A stretch of DNA of 64,000 nucleotides from assembly GCF_018446385.1 (NCBI RefSeq), contig NC_056000.1:49446722-49510721 (forward strand). The letters run 5' to 3'. Shown one piece after another: positions 24,555 through 35,639 of the stretch (within the stretch, counting starts at the first letter, position 1; every line of letters begins with the position of its first letter). Below the pieces are notes generated by a model. The model saw nothing but the letters and a program-made list of their open reading frames with translations, ran no database searches and was not told the DNA's origin. Both the position numbers and the translations under genes were made by a program. This DNA comes from Zingiber officinale (lineage: Eukaryota; Streptophyta; Magnoliopsida; Zingiberales; Zingiberaceae).

Positions 24555-24930
24555 GATACTAGGCAAAAGTCTAGATAGGTCGAGAGCCAAAAGTGTAGTC
24601 GAAAGTCCCGAGGGTCAATCAGTCCAAGTAGGTCGGATGGACCAAACTTGGCAACAGTTAAACTCTCTCGAGTGGAGTAGTGAGGATGCACTCTCGGAAA
24701 GAGAGTAGTAAGCACCGGTCCAACGAGATCGGATCCTCTGGTCCCCTTGTCCTGGTCCACTCCTGGACCGGGACAAGGGGATTGGTGGGAGGCAATGACC
24801 CCCACCTGTTAATAGGTGGGGGCCCATTGCCTCCTACCAATACAAAAGTTGAACCATGAATTGGTCCAGTCTTTGTGGACCAAAAGATCCGCCCCCCGGT
24901 CCAACCTAAGGTCTAACTGGGGACTGGAAG
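24555..24930 (+). mobile_element. LTR fragment D, right part, with two adjacent hairpins
   Basis: This is the continuation of the LTR fragment at 18078 after the Copia insertion. It contains two strong inverted repeats (24743-24780 and 24781-24841), followed directly by ccaatacaaaag, a possible TATA-like motif. The usual LTR tail was not found, so the 3' end is lost or unrecognised. Confidence 0.5.
24743..24841 (+). other. Two tandem hairpins in LTR fragment D
   Basis: Hairpin 1 has 17-bp arms (24743-24759 and 24764-24780), one G/T-type mismatch and a 4-base loop ctcc. Hairpin 2 has arms 24781-24807 and 24814-24841, loop gttaat, with a one-base bulge and few mismatches. They abut with no spacer. 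Confidence 0.9.
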
Positions 24931-26126
24931 TTGAGACTAATCAAACAAATTTAAAATGTAAAATTTCAAATAATTAAATAAAACAAATTTAGATTGATAG
25001 CTTGATAACATTTAACTGAATCAAACTCAAGTCAAGCTTGAACCAAACTCAAGTTCATAAAAAAAAAAAAAAAAAAATGAAGTTATGCTTGAATACTTAT
25101 TTACCTTGGCTTGGTTTGTTAACTTATTAAACAAGTTTGAATATCCCAACTTAATTTTGACTTAGCTTGTTTACCATCCTAATTTTAATTTGACCCTAAT
25201 ATTTTGTTTTCAATGGTTCACTTGATAAAAAGCAAAAAAAATCAGTTCAGTATTTTCTTTTAAAAAAATAAATTTAGTACTTTAAAGATTTAATTTACTT
25301 TTATTATTATTATTTAAATTTGTTATAAAAATAATATTTAACATGTGGTGGTGTTTAATCGAAAATTGAATGGAAACTCTATCTAAATAATTTAATAAAT
25401 TAAAACATATAGATCTATCAGAGGCAAATGAGATCATTGTGATGATACATTAATAATTAGTTTTTCATGAATAATTTTATTTAATTTTAGGAATGTCTTA
25501 ATAAATCCGACAGGACTTATATGTTAATTTAATTAATGAATTTGTATTTATTAATAATACATTTTAAATTATTTTATAAGAAATATAAAAGTGTAACTAA
25601 TTTAAAACATATATTAATTTTTTTTTTACTTTCCATCAAATATAACTTTTTTTATAACAATTTTTATAAAAATATATAAATTCAAATTTATACTTCAATT
25701 AATTCAAAAAATTAAGTTTTGAATTTGTGGAAATATTTTTATAAAAAAATAAAATTTTAAAACGCTATTTTAAAATTTAATGTCAATAAATTCACAAAAA
25801 TAAGATTATGAAATATAATAAAATGAAAGGTCATATTTACAAAATTGAAATCCAATTTTTTTAAAAAAAATCTATAATTTACATTTATACCGAATTCAAA
25901 TTTCATAAAATTAAAGTTAATTTTTTCTTTTAAATTATAAATTTTTATTTTATAAATTTAATAGGATTGGCAATTAGGATAAAATGAAAATTTTCTAAGA
26001 AAGCACTTGTCTTTTGATACTTCCATCAAGTGTAAATAGGGCGCCACCTGCTTCCGGAGTCTGCCCTACTCGCCGACTGCTTCTGAAGTCTGCCCTCCCC
26101 GATAATTCATCCGTGAGAAAACGAAT
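24931..26126. other. AT-rich intergenic region and upstream region of the nucleoredoxin gene
   Basis: Mostly AT-rich sequence with a 20-base A run near 25058-25077 and no coding frame. The last 90 bases before the ATG are more GC-rich and contain a short direct repeat (tgcttccggagtctgccct and tgcttctgaagtctgccct, about 26050-26098), a probable 5' UTR. I see no convincing TATA box. Confidence 0.5.
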
Positions 26127-28607
26127 ATGATTTTGGAAGTGGCACCCGAGGAGGTGGGAGACATCGTATCGCTTCTCTCCACCGACGAGAGTAACTTCCT
26201 CATCCGGAATAATGGCGACAAGGTTTGTTCCCTTTGAGTACCCACTCTAATCTTTTCTAGTTTATGAGGACATATCTCTTGTAATGATGTTGATTATCCA
26301 TCTCATGTTTTAGCGATTGTAGAGTAAGATATAGGTCGATCATTATAGAAAGTTGAGATCTTGTTCGATTGGTTGATCTGATTGTTCGTGCAGGATTTGA
26401 CTAAGATGAACTGACGACTGGATTTTGGTTGACGGTAACTACTCTTTCGGCATGAAAATTTTAATTTGACCTATGCTGGCAATCGTATTTGATCTCTGAT
26501 GATAGATTTTACAGTAGTTTGTGGGAGTTAATTGGATGAGAAGGGACGATACAATTGAAGGAACTCTTTGATTACATTTCTTTTCTTTTCTGTTTTTTTT
26601 TTTTGTGTGTATCCTCAATTATTAGAAGTTGAGGTAGTTTTCTTTTCCTTTTTAGTCGAGCATGCTTCATACACTAATCAGTCATTTACTTGTTTAGGTG
26701 GCTATTGGTAGTCTTGAAGGGAAAATGATTGCTCTTTACTTCGCAGTCACATGGAACCCACGGTGCCGACCGTTCACTCTTAGGCTGATTGAAGTGTATA
26801 ATGAGCTCTCCTCCCAGGACAATAACTTTGAAATTATTTTTGTATCTGATGTCAATATTTCTAAGGACACCTTTGATTGGCACTTTTTAGGAATGCCATG
26901 GTTAGCAATCCCGTTTTCTGATACTACGGTAAAGAAAAAACTTAAGGAGATTTTCCAGGAAAGGAGACGTCCTGCCCTTGTCATTATTGATGCCAATGGG
27001 AAGGTTCTTAATACAGAAGGTGTTCAAGCTGTAAGAGGATATGGTGCAGAGAGTTATCCATTTACTGTTGAAAAGATTAGTGAATTGAGAGAGGAAGCTG
27101 AGAATGCTAAGAAGGATCAAACTCTTCGAAGTCTCTTAGTTTCATCTTCTCGTGACTACTTGATTGCCAACGATAGATCCAAGGTGATGCAAATGTTCCA
27201 GTAGTTTTTTGAGATGTTAATGTTACTGGCACACTAAATGCCTCAACATATACTAAATGCTTTATCACTTGTGTCTATAATTATTGTGTATTAGTTAAAT
27301 TTTTTTACTCGTGTATGCTGATTTTGATGCAGGTTTCTGTTTCAAATCTGGAAGGAAAAACTGTGGCTTTATACTTCCCATGCAATACTAATTATTATTG
27401 CGCAGCTCACGCCAAGTTCGATCAAGTACTAGCAGAAATCTATAGGAAGCTCAAGGAAATTGGAGAAAGCTTTGAGGTTGTGCTAGTGTCCTTGAAAGAC
27501 GAGGAATGCAGTTATAATAGTGTCATAGAAAAAATGCCTTGGCTTGCATTTCCTTTCAATGACAAAAGCTGTGATAAGCTTTTTTGTTATTTTGGTCTCT
27601 GGGGGCAGAAATATAAATGTTCCACTGTCATCTTGATTGGATCGGATGGGAAAACTATGGATGTTGATTTAATCGAACTTACTAAGAAGTATGGATTTGA
27701 GGCATGGGAAGCATTCCCGTTTTCTCAGGAGAAGTTGCTTGAGCTGTCAGAGAAAGCCAAAATTGAGTCAGAATCACAGACACTCGAGTCGCTTCTTGTT
27801 TCGGGTGATTTGGATTATGTGATTAATGGAAAAAAGGGATTGAAGGTATTGAATATTTTGCTTAACATGTAACTTTACTTGTTTTTTTGCTGGAGTACAT
27901 TTTCCTTATAATCTGGTAGTTGAGCCTGCGTGGTAATGTTCTTTTGTTAGGTTCTAGTAAAAGAGCTCGTTGGAAAGACTATCCTTCTACAATTCGGCTA
28001 TATTTGGAATGATGCCCATGTTATTTACCAAGGCTATTGTTGGGGTGAAGACCAAGTTGATTACCTCCATAAACTGATCGAAGAGTATTACAAGATCAAG
28101 AATGTGGATACTAATTTTGAGGTTATCTTCGTCCCCGAAGAATATGATAAAGATGACAAATATGATAATGGGGTGGATTCATTTGATGAAATTCTCTCTC
28201 GGATACCATGGTTGACACTACCTTTTGATGATGAGAGGAGTGGATTTTTGAACCGTAGATTCAAAATCCGTGGCGAACCTTCCCAGCTGATTGTTATAGG
28301 TCCTACAGGACGAACAATTACCAACGATGCCATGAAATTGTTGATGATTCATGGAGCCGATGCTTACCCATTCACCGAGGAGAAACTCAAAGAGTTGGAG
28401 CATCGAAATAAGGAAATGCCAGAGAGGTGGCCTAAGAAGATAAGGCATGATCACCTCCATAAGGGAGGTAAGCATGCCCTCCTCCTTATACGTTGTTACT
28501 CGACTTATCGCTGTGATGGTTGTCAGGAGATTGGGCACAATTGGTCTTACTGTTGCATAACATGCGATTTCGATCTGCACCCAAAATGTGCACTATGGTG
28601 GTGGTGA
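26127..28607 (+). CDS. NRX1-like: Nucleoredoxin-like protein, three thioredoxin folds without active-site CXXC
   Basis: Four exons keep frame with GT/AG borders: 26127-26222, 26698-27183, 27333-27845, 27951-28607. They encode 583 aa, the normal NRX1 length. Plant nucleoredoxins reduce target proteins and carry WCPPC active sites in thioredoxin domains, plus a C-terminal C1-like zinc finger. Each thioredoxin-like domain has its own exon (residues 33-194, 195-365, and from 366), and the cis-proline motifs remain (MPWLAIPF, MPWLAFPF, IPWLTLPF). The active sites do not: domain 1 has W51-N-P-R-C55, domain 2 has NTNYYCAAH (212-220), domain 3 has W384-N-D-A-H. The C-terminal finger is intact (YRCDGC...CCITCDFDLHPKCAL). 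There are no stops or frameshifts. It may be a redox-dead paralogue with a binding role. A canonical polyA signal (aataaa) follows at about 28634. Confidence 0.9.
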
Positions 28608-29150
28608 AGTGAGGAAAATATGTGTGCGATGGTGAATAAAAGCATAGCCTGTTATAATATGTTGGCTAGCTTTGAGCCCATTAATTAGATGCATTCTAAA
28701 TGAATTAAAAATAACTTTAATATGTTTAATAGTTATAATAATTTAGATATAAACTAAGTTGTCATCAGGTCTTCTCAAGGTTTATTGAGACCTAGGAAAA
28801 AAATGCCTTTGATATTTTTTTAAAAAAAAATAAATTCTTTTCTCATCATTTTTCATTCGGATCTGCGATCCACAATGACGGGTTTTAAAAAATTGAAAAT
28901 AGTAAAATAAAAAATTAATTTATAAAAATAGGCTTTTATATAAAATTTAGATGTTTGGATTATTGAGATATAAAATTATTAATTAAATTTTTATAACTAA
29001 GTATAAGATGAACTTTGAAATAAAAAAGCAAAGGCATACATGAAAATAAGAAAAGACGAAAAAAATTAAGACAAAAAATATTAAAAATAACATAACCAAA
29101 GCTAATAATGTGATTAAAGACTTCATGAAAATTGAAATAAAATAATTTAA
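28608..29150. other. 3' flank of the nucleoredoxin gene, AT-rich
   Basis: Contains the aataaa signal at about 28634-28639 and then AT-rich DNA without recognisable genes. Confidence 0.5.
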
Positions 29151-29356
29151 GGGGCGTTTGGTTTGTATTTTTCATGCTGTTTTCTGTTTTCATTTTATGA
29201 GAAAATGAAAAACGCGTTTGATTTACGTTTTCCACGTTCATTTTTAAGAAAATGAGAGAGCGTTTTCTAAAACGAAAAATGCGGAAAAGTCATTTTCTAA
29301 AAAACAAAAAACGCGCGTTTTTCAAAAAATGAAAATGGGGCAAACCAAACGCACCC
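29151..29356. mobile_element. Small Tourist/Harbinger-like MITE (206 bp)
   Basis: The inverted ends are ggggcgtttggtttg and caaaccaaacgcaccc. They are flanked on both sides by ttaa (29147-29150 and 29357-29360), which contains the TAA/TTA expected for PIF/Harbinger insertions. The interior consists of inverted GAAAA/TTTTC-rich arms around aaaacgcg motifs. It lies about 0.5 kb downstream of the nucleoredoxin gene. Confidence 0.7.
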
Positions 29357-29360
29357 TTAA

Positions 29361-30245
29361 TATTTTAAAAAAACTTAGCATTCTACTTGATATTGTATGG
29401 ATTAAAAAACTCCTAATAATGTTCTTACCGAGAAAGGAGAAGAAAGGACGAGGGAGGAGAAGGGTGTGACTAAAAAGTTACCTGATCACTAGTATTTAAT
29501 TTATTTAGAGCTATTAGAGCGAGATTCAATTTTTGGGGAATACAAGTCGAATTAATAACAAGAATATTTTTAGTGGAATATCTTTCACAATCTATGCAGA
29601 GATAGTTCTGTAATAGATCGAATGATCTGTAATTCACATACAAATCATGAATGTTTGGAATCTATATTATGCAAGGAGACATTGCTCTTGCTAATGCGAA
29701 TTGAAAGGTGATATCGATATAAAATTCGTATATACTCAACAGCATATTTATAGTTCGCACATTCGTCATATCTAGCAGATCACTGAGTCTTTCTTTTCAC
29801 TCTCTATTTTCTTTCTTTTCACTCTCTCTGTCATTAAAAGACTACGTTATCTGCCCCTTAGATGTTATCTACCCCATCGAAGATTCTAACTCGACTTTCT
29901 CACCCGTTGCTTCCATTCACGCATGATCTCTTCAAACACTCTCTCTCTTTCTTTTATCTTCCCCATTCACTCGTACCTTCTCTCTCAACTTTCATTTCAC
30001 TCCTTAGTGATTAGAGCATTCATTCCAATTTTTATTGTTCATAGCGCAAGATTACCGGCTCGGGCAAGTCATGCACTATGCATTTAGACCTATAGGACCC
30101 AGCACATTGCGTCTCGCTCCTACTAGAGAAATTTTCATTCAATATCCGAACGTAAGAGTGAATGGCCCAATAGTCATTCACGAACTGTTGCTGTGAGGGA
30201 GGAAAATGAAGAGGAAAGCAAAAGATCACTTTTTGATTTATATAC
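29361..30245. other. Intergenic sequence of unknown origin
   Basis: No reading frame or family that I recognise. A CT-rich stretch (about 29780-30000) contains repeated ctttcactctct phrases. Confidence 0.4.
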
Positions 30246-31417
30246 TGATCCCGTCCGGAAGCTGAGTCGGATGAAGGCAGACCTTGGTGTACTGGAAGTT
30301 GACGGAAATTCGTCGAAGCGCTAGATCTACCTGGTACCCCCCTAGAAAGATTCATACGGGCGGCTGACGAAGAAAGATGACCAGGACGATGACGTTGTTA
30401 CTCTGCGCACACTCAGACGAACCCACCAGTCGTTAGAGACCAGAAACCAAGAAAAAAGTCCCCTGGTCAGGCCCTCCGACGTTCAAGTCAGGTACTTTTT
30501 CCCTAGAAATCACAGAGAAAGGACGAAAAGTAAAGACTAGTGAGAAATGACAAGTGAGCGTACCTGCATAAGGGACAAGACATCCCTTTTTATACTACAA
30601 CGGATGTTTCTGGGACCTGGCAGGTGTCAGGGAATGTCGGTTGTTGGGCTTTGTCTGGCGGTGACTGACACGTGGCTCTTCCTAATAGGCTGACGACAAA
30701 ACCAAAGGCGTAGCGAGCCCCAACTGTTAGCATATTCCCTGACACGTTGATTGTTCTCTGACATTCTCTGACAAGCGGTTACGATTCTTTGGCTTGTTTG
30801 TCCTATAGTGCCTAAGTGCTAGGTCTACGTCATGATCTGCTTCGATCCACTGCTATTCATGGCTCGTACATCCCGACCTGCACGTCAGGTCTGTTTCCCA
30901 ACCTACTTCTATTTACCGTTATTCTTGGCTCGTATGTCCTGATTGAATGCCAGATCTGTTTCCTGACCTGTTTCCACTTACTGCTATCTTTGGCCTGTAC
31001 GTCCCGACTTGCACGTTAGGTTTGTTTCCCGACCTACTTCTATTTACCGTTATCCTTGGCTTGTACGTCCCGACCTGCACGCCTGGTCTGTATCTAGACT
31101 TGTTTACTGTTTACTGCTATCCATGGTTTGTACGTCCCGACCTGCACACCCGGTCTGTGTCCAGACTTGTTTATTGTCTATTGCTATCCACGGCTTGTAC
31201 GTCTCGACCTGCACGCCTGGTCTGTATCCAGACCTGTTTACTGTTTACTGCTATCCATGGCTTCTACGTCCCGACCTGCACGCCTAGTCTGTGTCCAGAC
31301 CTGTTTATTGTTTATTGCTATCCACGGCTTGTACGTCCCGACCTGCACGCCCAGTCTGTGTCCAGACCTGTTTACTGTTTATTGCTATCCACGGCTTGTA
31401 CGTCCCGACCTGCAGGG
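30246..31417 (-). repeat. Gypsy 3' LTR, truncated at its 5' end
   Basis: Homologous to 33296-34505 over its whole length. It includes a TATA box (minus strand, about 30593-30604) and a tandem array of ~61-bp units (about 30840-31412). The outer U3 part present in the partner LTR is missing because the internal deletion ends inside the array. Confidence 0.85.
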
Positions 31418-31429
31418 CGGACCTTCCAA

Positions 31430-33205
31430 AAATGACATTATAAGAAGAAGGAGAGTCCACCACTATAAAAGTGCTCCTCCTCATGCATACCAACGGCTCG
31501 GTGCCCAAAGATATAGCCAGCTTAATCTGACCCATTGGCTTCACCTCATTGCCTGTAAATCCATACAAAGATGTGGCCACCGACTGGAGCTCAGTAGCAT
31601 CAATCTTCATCTCCTCGAACGCGGTCCTGAATAGAATATTGACCGAGCTCCCGGTATCAACAAAAACCCGAGTCACTCGGCTATTTGCGATGATGGCTTT
31701 GATACTAAGAGCATCATCATGAGGTAACTCCAGACCTTCCAGGTCTGCAGGCCTGAAACTGATAACAGGGCCAGCAACCTGCTCTTGACTGCATCCAACA
31801 GTATGCACCTTCAAACGTCGCACATGCGACTTGCGTGCTCTCCCTGAATCTCCATCAGTTGGCCCACCTGAGATCATGCCAATCTCCCTGACAACAGCAT
31901 TGCCTCTGTTCTCGGCTTCCCGCGATCCTTCGGGTTCTTTTCCTCGACCAGGTTAATGGGTACTGGGTCCTGCTAGGTCAGGACAGGATTGCCCGGCCTG
32001 TCCTACTTCGGCTCGTTGCTCTTCCATCATCTTGATTAACTGAGGGGCTAGCTCGGGCGGCAGTAAGCCCATCTCGACAGTCCGTTTGGAATCCTGAGCA
32101 AACTGAAAATAGTGATTAGTATCATGAGAGCGAGACCGATGATAAGTGCAATACCGATTTTTCCATGGTCCTGGTCGGGGAGCATGCACAGCTGCAACTC
32201 GGGGTGCGGGGTCTGATCTCTGGCCCGGGCTGGAAAGTAGGTTTGGCTTACCGAGCGCGCGACAGGGGTTGAGGAGGTGGTTGAGGCATTCTTCTCTCCG
32301 GCTTGTTGGTAGAGGGAGGTGGTCTTTCGGCTTTTCTTCGAGTCGCTTGTGCCTCTTCTACCTTAATGCAACAAGCGGCTTTTTCCACCAGCTCATCAAA
32401 ATTCCGAGCGAGATTTTTGATGAGATTCCTGAAGAATTCTCCTTCTCCTAGTCCATGAGAGGAGGCGCTCATTAGAATCTCCGAAGTGGCGGTGGGGACA
32501 TCTTGGGCCACTTGATTAAAGCGGTTGATATAACTTCTTAAGGGCTCGGTCGACCCTTGCTTCAGAGCGAACAGATAATGATCTGTCTTCTGATATTTCT
32601 TACTACTAGCAAATCGACGCAGGAATGCCGTCTTGAAGTCCAAGAAACAGGTGATGGATCCTTGAGGTAGCCCATCAAACCACTTTAGCGCCGAGTCAGC
32701 TAAAGTATTCAAGAAAACTCTACATTTGACAACATCACTGTATTGATGCAGCAGGGCTGCATTTTTAAATTTTCGTAAATGCTCTTCCGGGTCTTTGCTC
32801 CCGTCATACTCTCCGATCGATGGGGCTCTATAACCCTTGGGCAGTCTTTCATTTAAAATCCTGATCGAGAAAGGTACTTTCTCGTCAAGATCTTCCAGGA
32901 ATACTTCTGGTATTATGAGAGCCTTCCCTTCTTTGAGTCTCTGGGCAAGGAGCTCTCAGCCATGGAGACTTCTGGTTGTTCCTTCTTGAGGCTGTGACCC
33001 TGGGGCTCTGGTTGATAATATCCCACACCGGACTCACGATAAGGGACCTGAGGAAATACCTCAGGATGTTTTCTTTTAGAGCCCCGATCTGAGACAGGAA
33101 GGGGCTCCTTGGAAGCTTCAGCAGGAACTTATCGCGGTCGCGAGACGACCGCTTACTTCTCGGAGGCCGCTTGCCTCTTGGCCTCCTTGAAAAGTTCATA
33201 CTCAC
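31430..33205 (-). pseudogene. Gypsy gag and protease region, broken
   Basis: The minus strand reads a retrotransposon gag core (about 32890-32248: YRAPSIGEYDGSKDPEEHL, later ALKWFDGLPQGSIT and LRSYINRFNQVA). Next comes the gag C-terminus with a degenerate finger-like CTYHRSRSHDT (about 32150). An aspartic protease follows with VFVDTGSSVNIL (about 31665) and YNVIFGRSAL (about 31440). Frameshifts separate the pieces. After FGRSAL the frame runs straight into LTR array sequence, giving an artificial QVGTYKPW tail. No RT or integrase remains. Confidence 0.8.
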
Positions 33206-33295
33206 TGGCGGTCATAGTAACATTAATGTGGCCAGACTCCTCCATCTTCACGTTCTAGAATAGGTTGTTGTGATTCCCACAGACGACACCAAATT

Positions 33296-34912
33296 TGATC
33301 TCGTCCGGAAGTTGAGTCGGATGAAGGCAGACCTTGGTGTACTGAAAGTTGATGGAAAGTCGTCAAAGCGCTAGATCTACCTGGTACCCCCCTGCAAAGG
33401 TTCGTACGGGCGGCTGACGAAGAAAGATGACCAGGACGATGACGTTGTTGCTTTGCGCACACTCAGACGAGCCCACAAGTCGTTAGAGACCAGAAACCAG
33501 GGAATAGTCAGGTACTTTTCCCCAGAAATCACAGAGAAAGGACGAAAAGTAAAGACTAGTGAGAAAGGACGAGTGACCGTACCTGCATAAGGGACAAGAC
33601 AACCCTTTTTATACTGCAACGAATGTTTCTGGGACCTGGCAGGTGTCAAGGAATGTCGGTTGTTGGGTTTTGTCTGGCGGTGACTGACACGTGGCTCTTC
33701 CTAATAGGCCGACGACAAAACTAAAGGTATAGCGAGCCCCAACTGTTAGCATATTCCCTGACACGTTGATTGTTCTCTAACATTCTCTGACAAGCGGTTA
33801 CGATTCTTTGGCTTGTTTGTCCTGTAGTGCCTAAGTGCTAGGTCTACATCATGAGCTGCTTCGATCCACTGCTATTCATGGCTCGTACGTCCCGACCTAC
33901 ATGTCAGGTCTGTTTCCCAACCTGCTTCTATTTACCGTTATCCTTGGCTTGTATATCTTGATCTGAATGCCAGATCTGTTTCTCGACCTGCTTCCGCTTA
34001 CTGCTATCTTTGGCCTGTACGTCCCGACCTGCACGTTAGGTTTGTTTCCCGACCTGCTTCTATTTACCATTATCCTTGGCTTATACGTCCCGACTTGCAC
34101 GCTTGGTCTGTATCCAGACATGTTTACTGTTTACTGCTATCCATGGCTTGTACATCCCGACTTGCACGTCCGGTCTGTGTCCAGACCTGTTTACTGTCTA
34201 TTGCTATCCACGGCTTGTACATCCCGACCTGCACGCCTGATCTGTATCTAGACTTGTTTATTGTTTACTGCTATCCATGGCTTCTACGTCCCGACCTGCA
34301 CGCCTAGTCTGTGTCCAGACCTATTTACTGTTTATTGCTATCCACGGCTTGTACGTCCCGACCTGCATGCCCAGTCGGTGTCCAGACCAGTTTACTGTTT
34401 ATTGTTATACACGGCTTGTACGTCCCGACCTGCACGCCCAGTCTGTGTCCAGACCCAGTTTACTGTTTATTGCTATCCACGGCTTGTACGTCCCGACCTG
34501 CATGCCTAGAACCCTCTTTCCTTTACCCTTGGCTTATGGGCTCCATCCTCAATTGTACTTGGCCTATGGGCCCTGTCCTTGACCGCTATCAAGGCTGGCC
34601 TGTGTCCAACTTAAACTCCCATCCTTGGACTGCCCCACCAACTGAAACTTGGATCCTGACCATGTAAGCTTGACTTCTGACCAACCACGGAGGCTAGACT
34701 TTTGACCTCCACGTAAGCTTGACTTCTGACTAGCCACGGAGACTAGACTTTTGACCTCCACGTAAGCTTGACTTCTGACTAGCCACGGAGGCTAGACTTT
34801 TGACCTCCACGTAAGCTTGACTCCTGACCTCCACGTAAGCTTGACTTCTGACCATCCCGTGGTCTCGACTAACCACCTCACCTTACTGACCCCACAAACA
34901 TGCACCGTATCA
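33296..34912 (-). repeat. Gypsy 5' LTR (1617 bp) with two tandem arrays
   Basis: Top strand starts tgatctcgtccgg and ends ccgtatca. It contains a ~61-bp array (about 33870-34505; consensus includes cttgtacgtcccgacctgca and gtctgtgtccagacctgttta) and a ~49-bp array at about 34665-34855 (gtaagcttgacttctgac). The TATA box on the minus strand is at about 33604-33614. Confidence 0.85.
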
Positions 34913-34917
34913 TATAC

Positions 34918-35260
34918 TATATTTATCCGAACATCTTGCTCTAAGCATAGGATACGAGGTGCATTTACAACCTCTTTCTTTTCCACTAAAGAAGGGATGA
35001 TACGGGAGATTCATTTGCTATAGGTAACTGTTGGGAGGATATGGGAGGTGCATTTTGCTATGAGTAATGGTGGAGAGGTACATTTAACTGTGGGTAACGG
35101 TTGGGTAGCGGTTGGAAGGTACATTTAGCTATGGGTAACGGTTGGGAGGTACATTTCTTTTATCCCTCTAAAGAAGGGATTATATTGGAGGTGCATTTTT
35201 CCTTTTTTAACTTCATTATAAGATCATTATTTGGTGTGATTCCTGGATGATGCATGGGAA
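34918..35260. repeat. Degenerate short repeats next to the Gypsy element
   Basis: Phrases such as gggtaacggttgggaggtac and ggaggtacattt recur at irregular spacing between about 34985 and 35215. No gene is visible. Confidence 0.5.
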
Positions 35261-35263
35261 AGA

Positions 35264-35296
35264 GTCTAGATAGCTCAGTTGATAGAGCAGAGGACT
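35264..35296 (+). other. tRNA-Phe-like fragment, probably from plastid trnF
   Basis: The 33 bases contain atagctcagttgatagagca and then gaggact, the D-arm and anticodon-stem 5' half of plastid trnF-GAA (normally atagctcagttggtagagca). The match stops at the anticodon, and what follows is unrelated. No T-arm is present, so it cannot be a functional tRNA gene. It is likely a small plastid-derived insertion, or less likely a tRNA-derived retroelement head. Confidence 0.6.
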
Positions 35297-35639
35297 CATT
35301 CTTCTGCCGAGTAGTTAAATGAATGAATTTAGTAATTACGACGGATCTTTCGTAGTTTTGACCTCCTTTTAAACATCAATAATATTTAGTCTAACATTGC
35401 CCCGTAGAGTGAATGACCCTCCCTCTAAACGTCAATAATATTTAGTCGTAAATTACCTCTTGTAATTTATACTCCAATAGGTTGATCGGATTAGTCTCAT
35501 ATCTAAATGGTAGGCAAAAGATAATAATAGTTGTCAGTGGTGTATCATTGACTCTTTCCATTTACATCCTTTGTTTCAAAACGTAGAAAGAAAAGGCTAC
35601 TTACTTTTTAAGGGGCCCTGTAGCAATAGATCTACAATG
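35297..35639. other. Sequence of unknown origin left of element A
   Basis: A direct repeat of aaac(a/g)tcaataatatttagtc occurs at about 35368 and 35424. The phrase ctttcgtagttttga has inverted and direct relatives at 42790 and 43543. No gene is seen. Confidence 0.4.

Larger units (their letters stand above)
30246..34912 (-). mobile_element. Ty3/Gypsy LTR retrotransposon with large internal deletion
   Basis: Exact 5-bp duplications tatac flank the element (30241-30245 and 34913-34917). Sense is minus. The complete 5' LTR is 33296-34912. A primer-site-like stretch is at about 33265-33290. A gag and protease region occupies about 31430-33205. The left LTR is truncated (30246 to about 31417). 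RT, RNase H and integrase are missing: the protease end is joined directly to the tandem-repeat part of the left LTR. The gag type and protease DTGSS motif indicate Gypsy, perhaps the Tat group. Confidence 0.85.

Noticed and set aside
30816-31634. Several 90-168 codon frames with CTPGLCPDL-like repeats
   Set aside because: They are translations of the ~61-bp LTR array in several frames at once.
35264-35296. Functional tRNA gene
   Set aside because: Only the 5' half is present. The anticodon loop, T-arm and acceptor 3' strand are absent.
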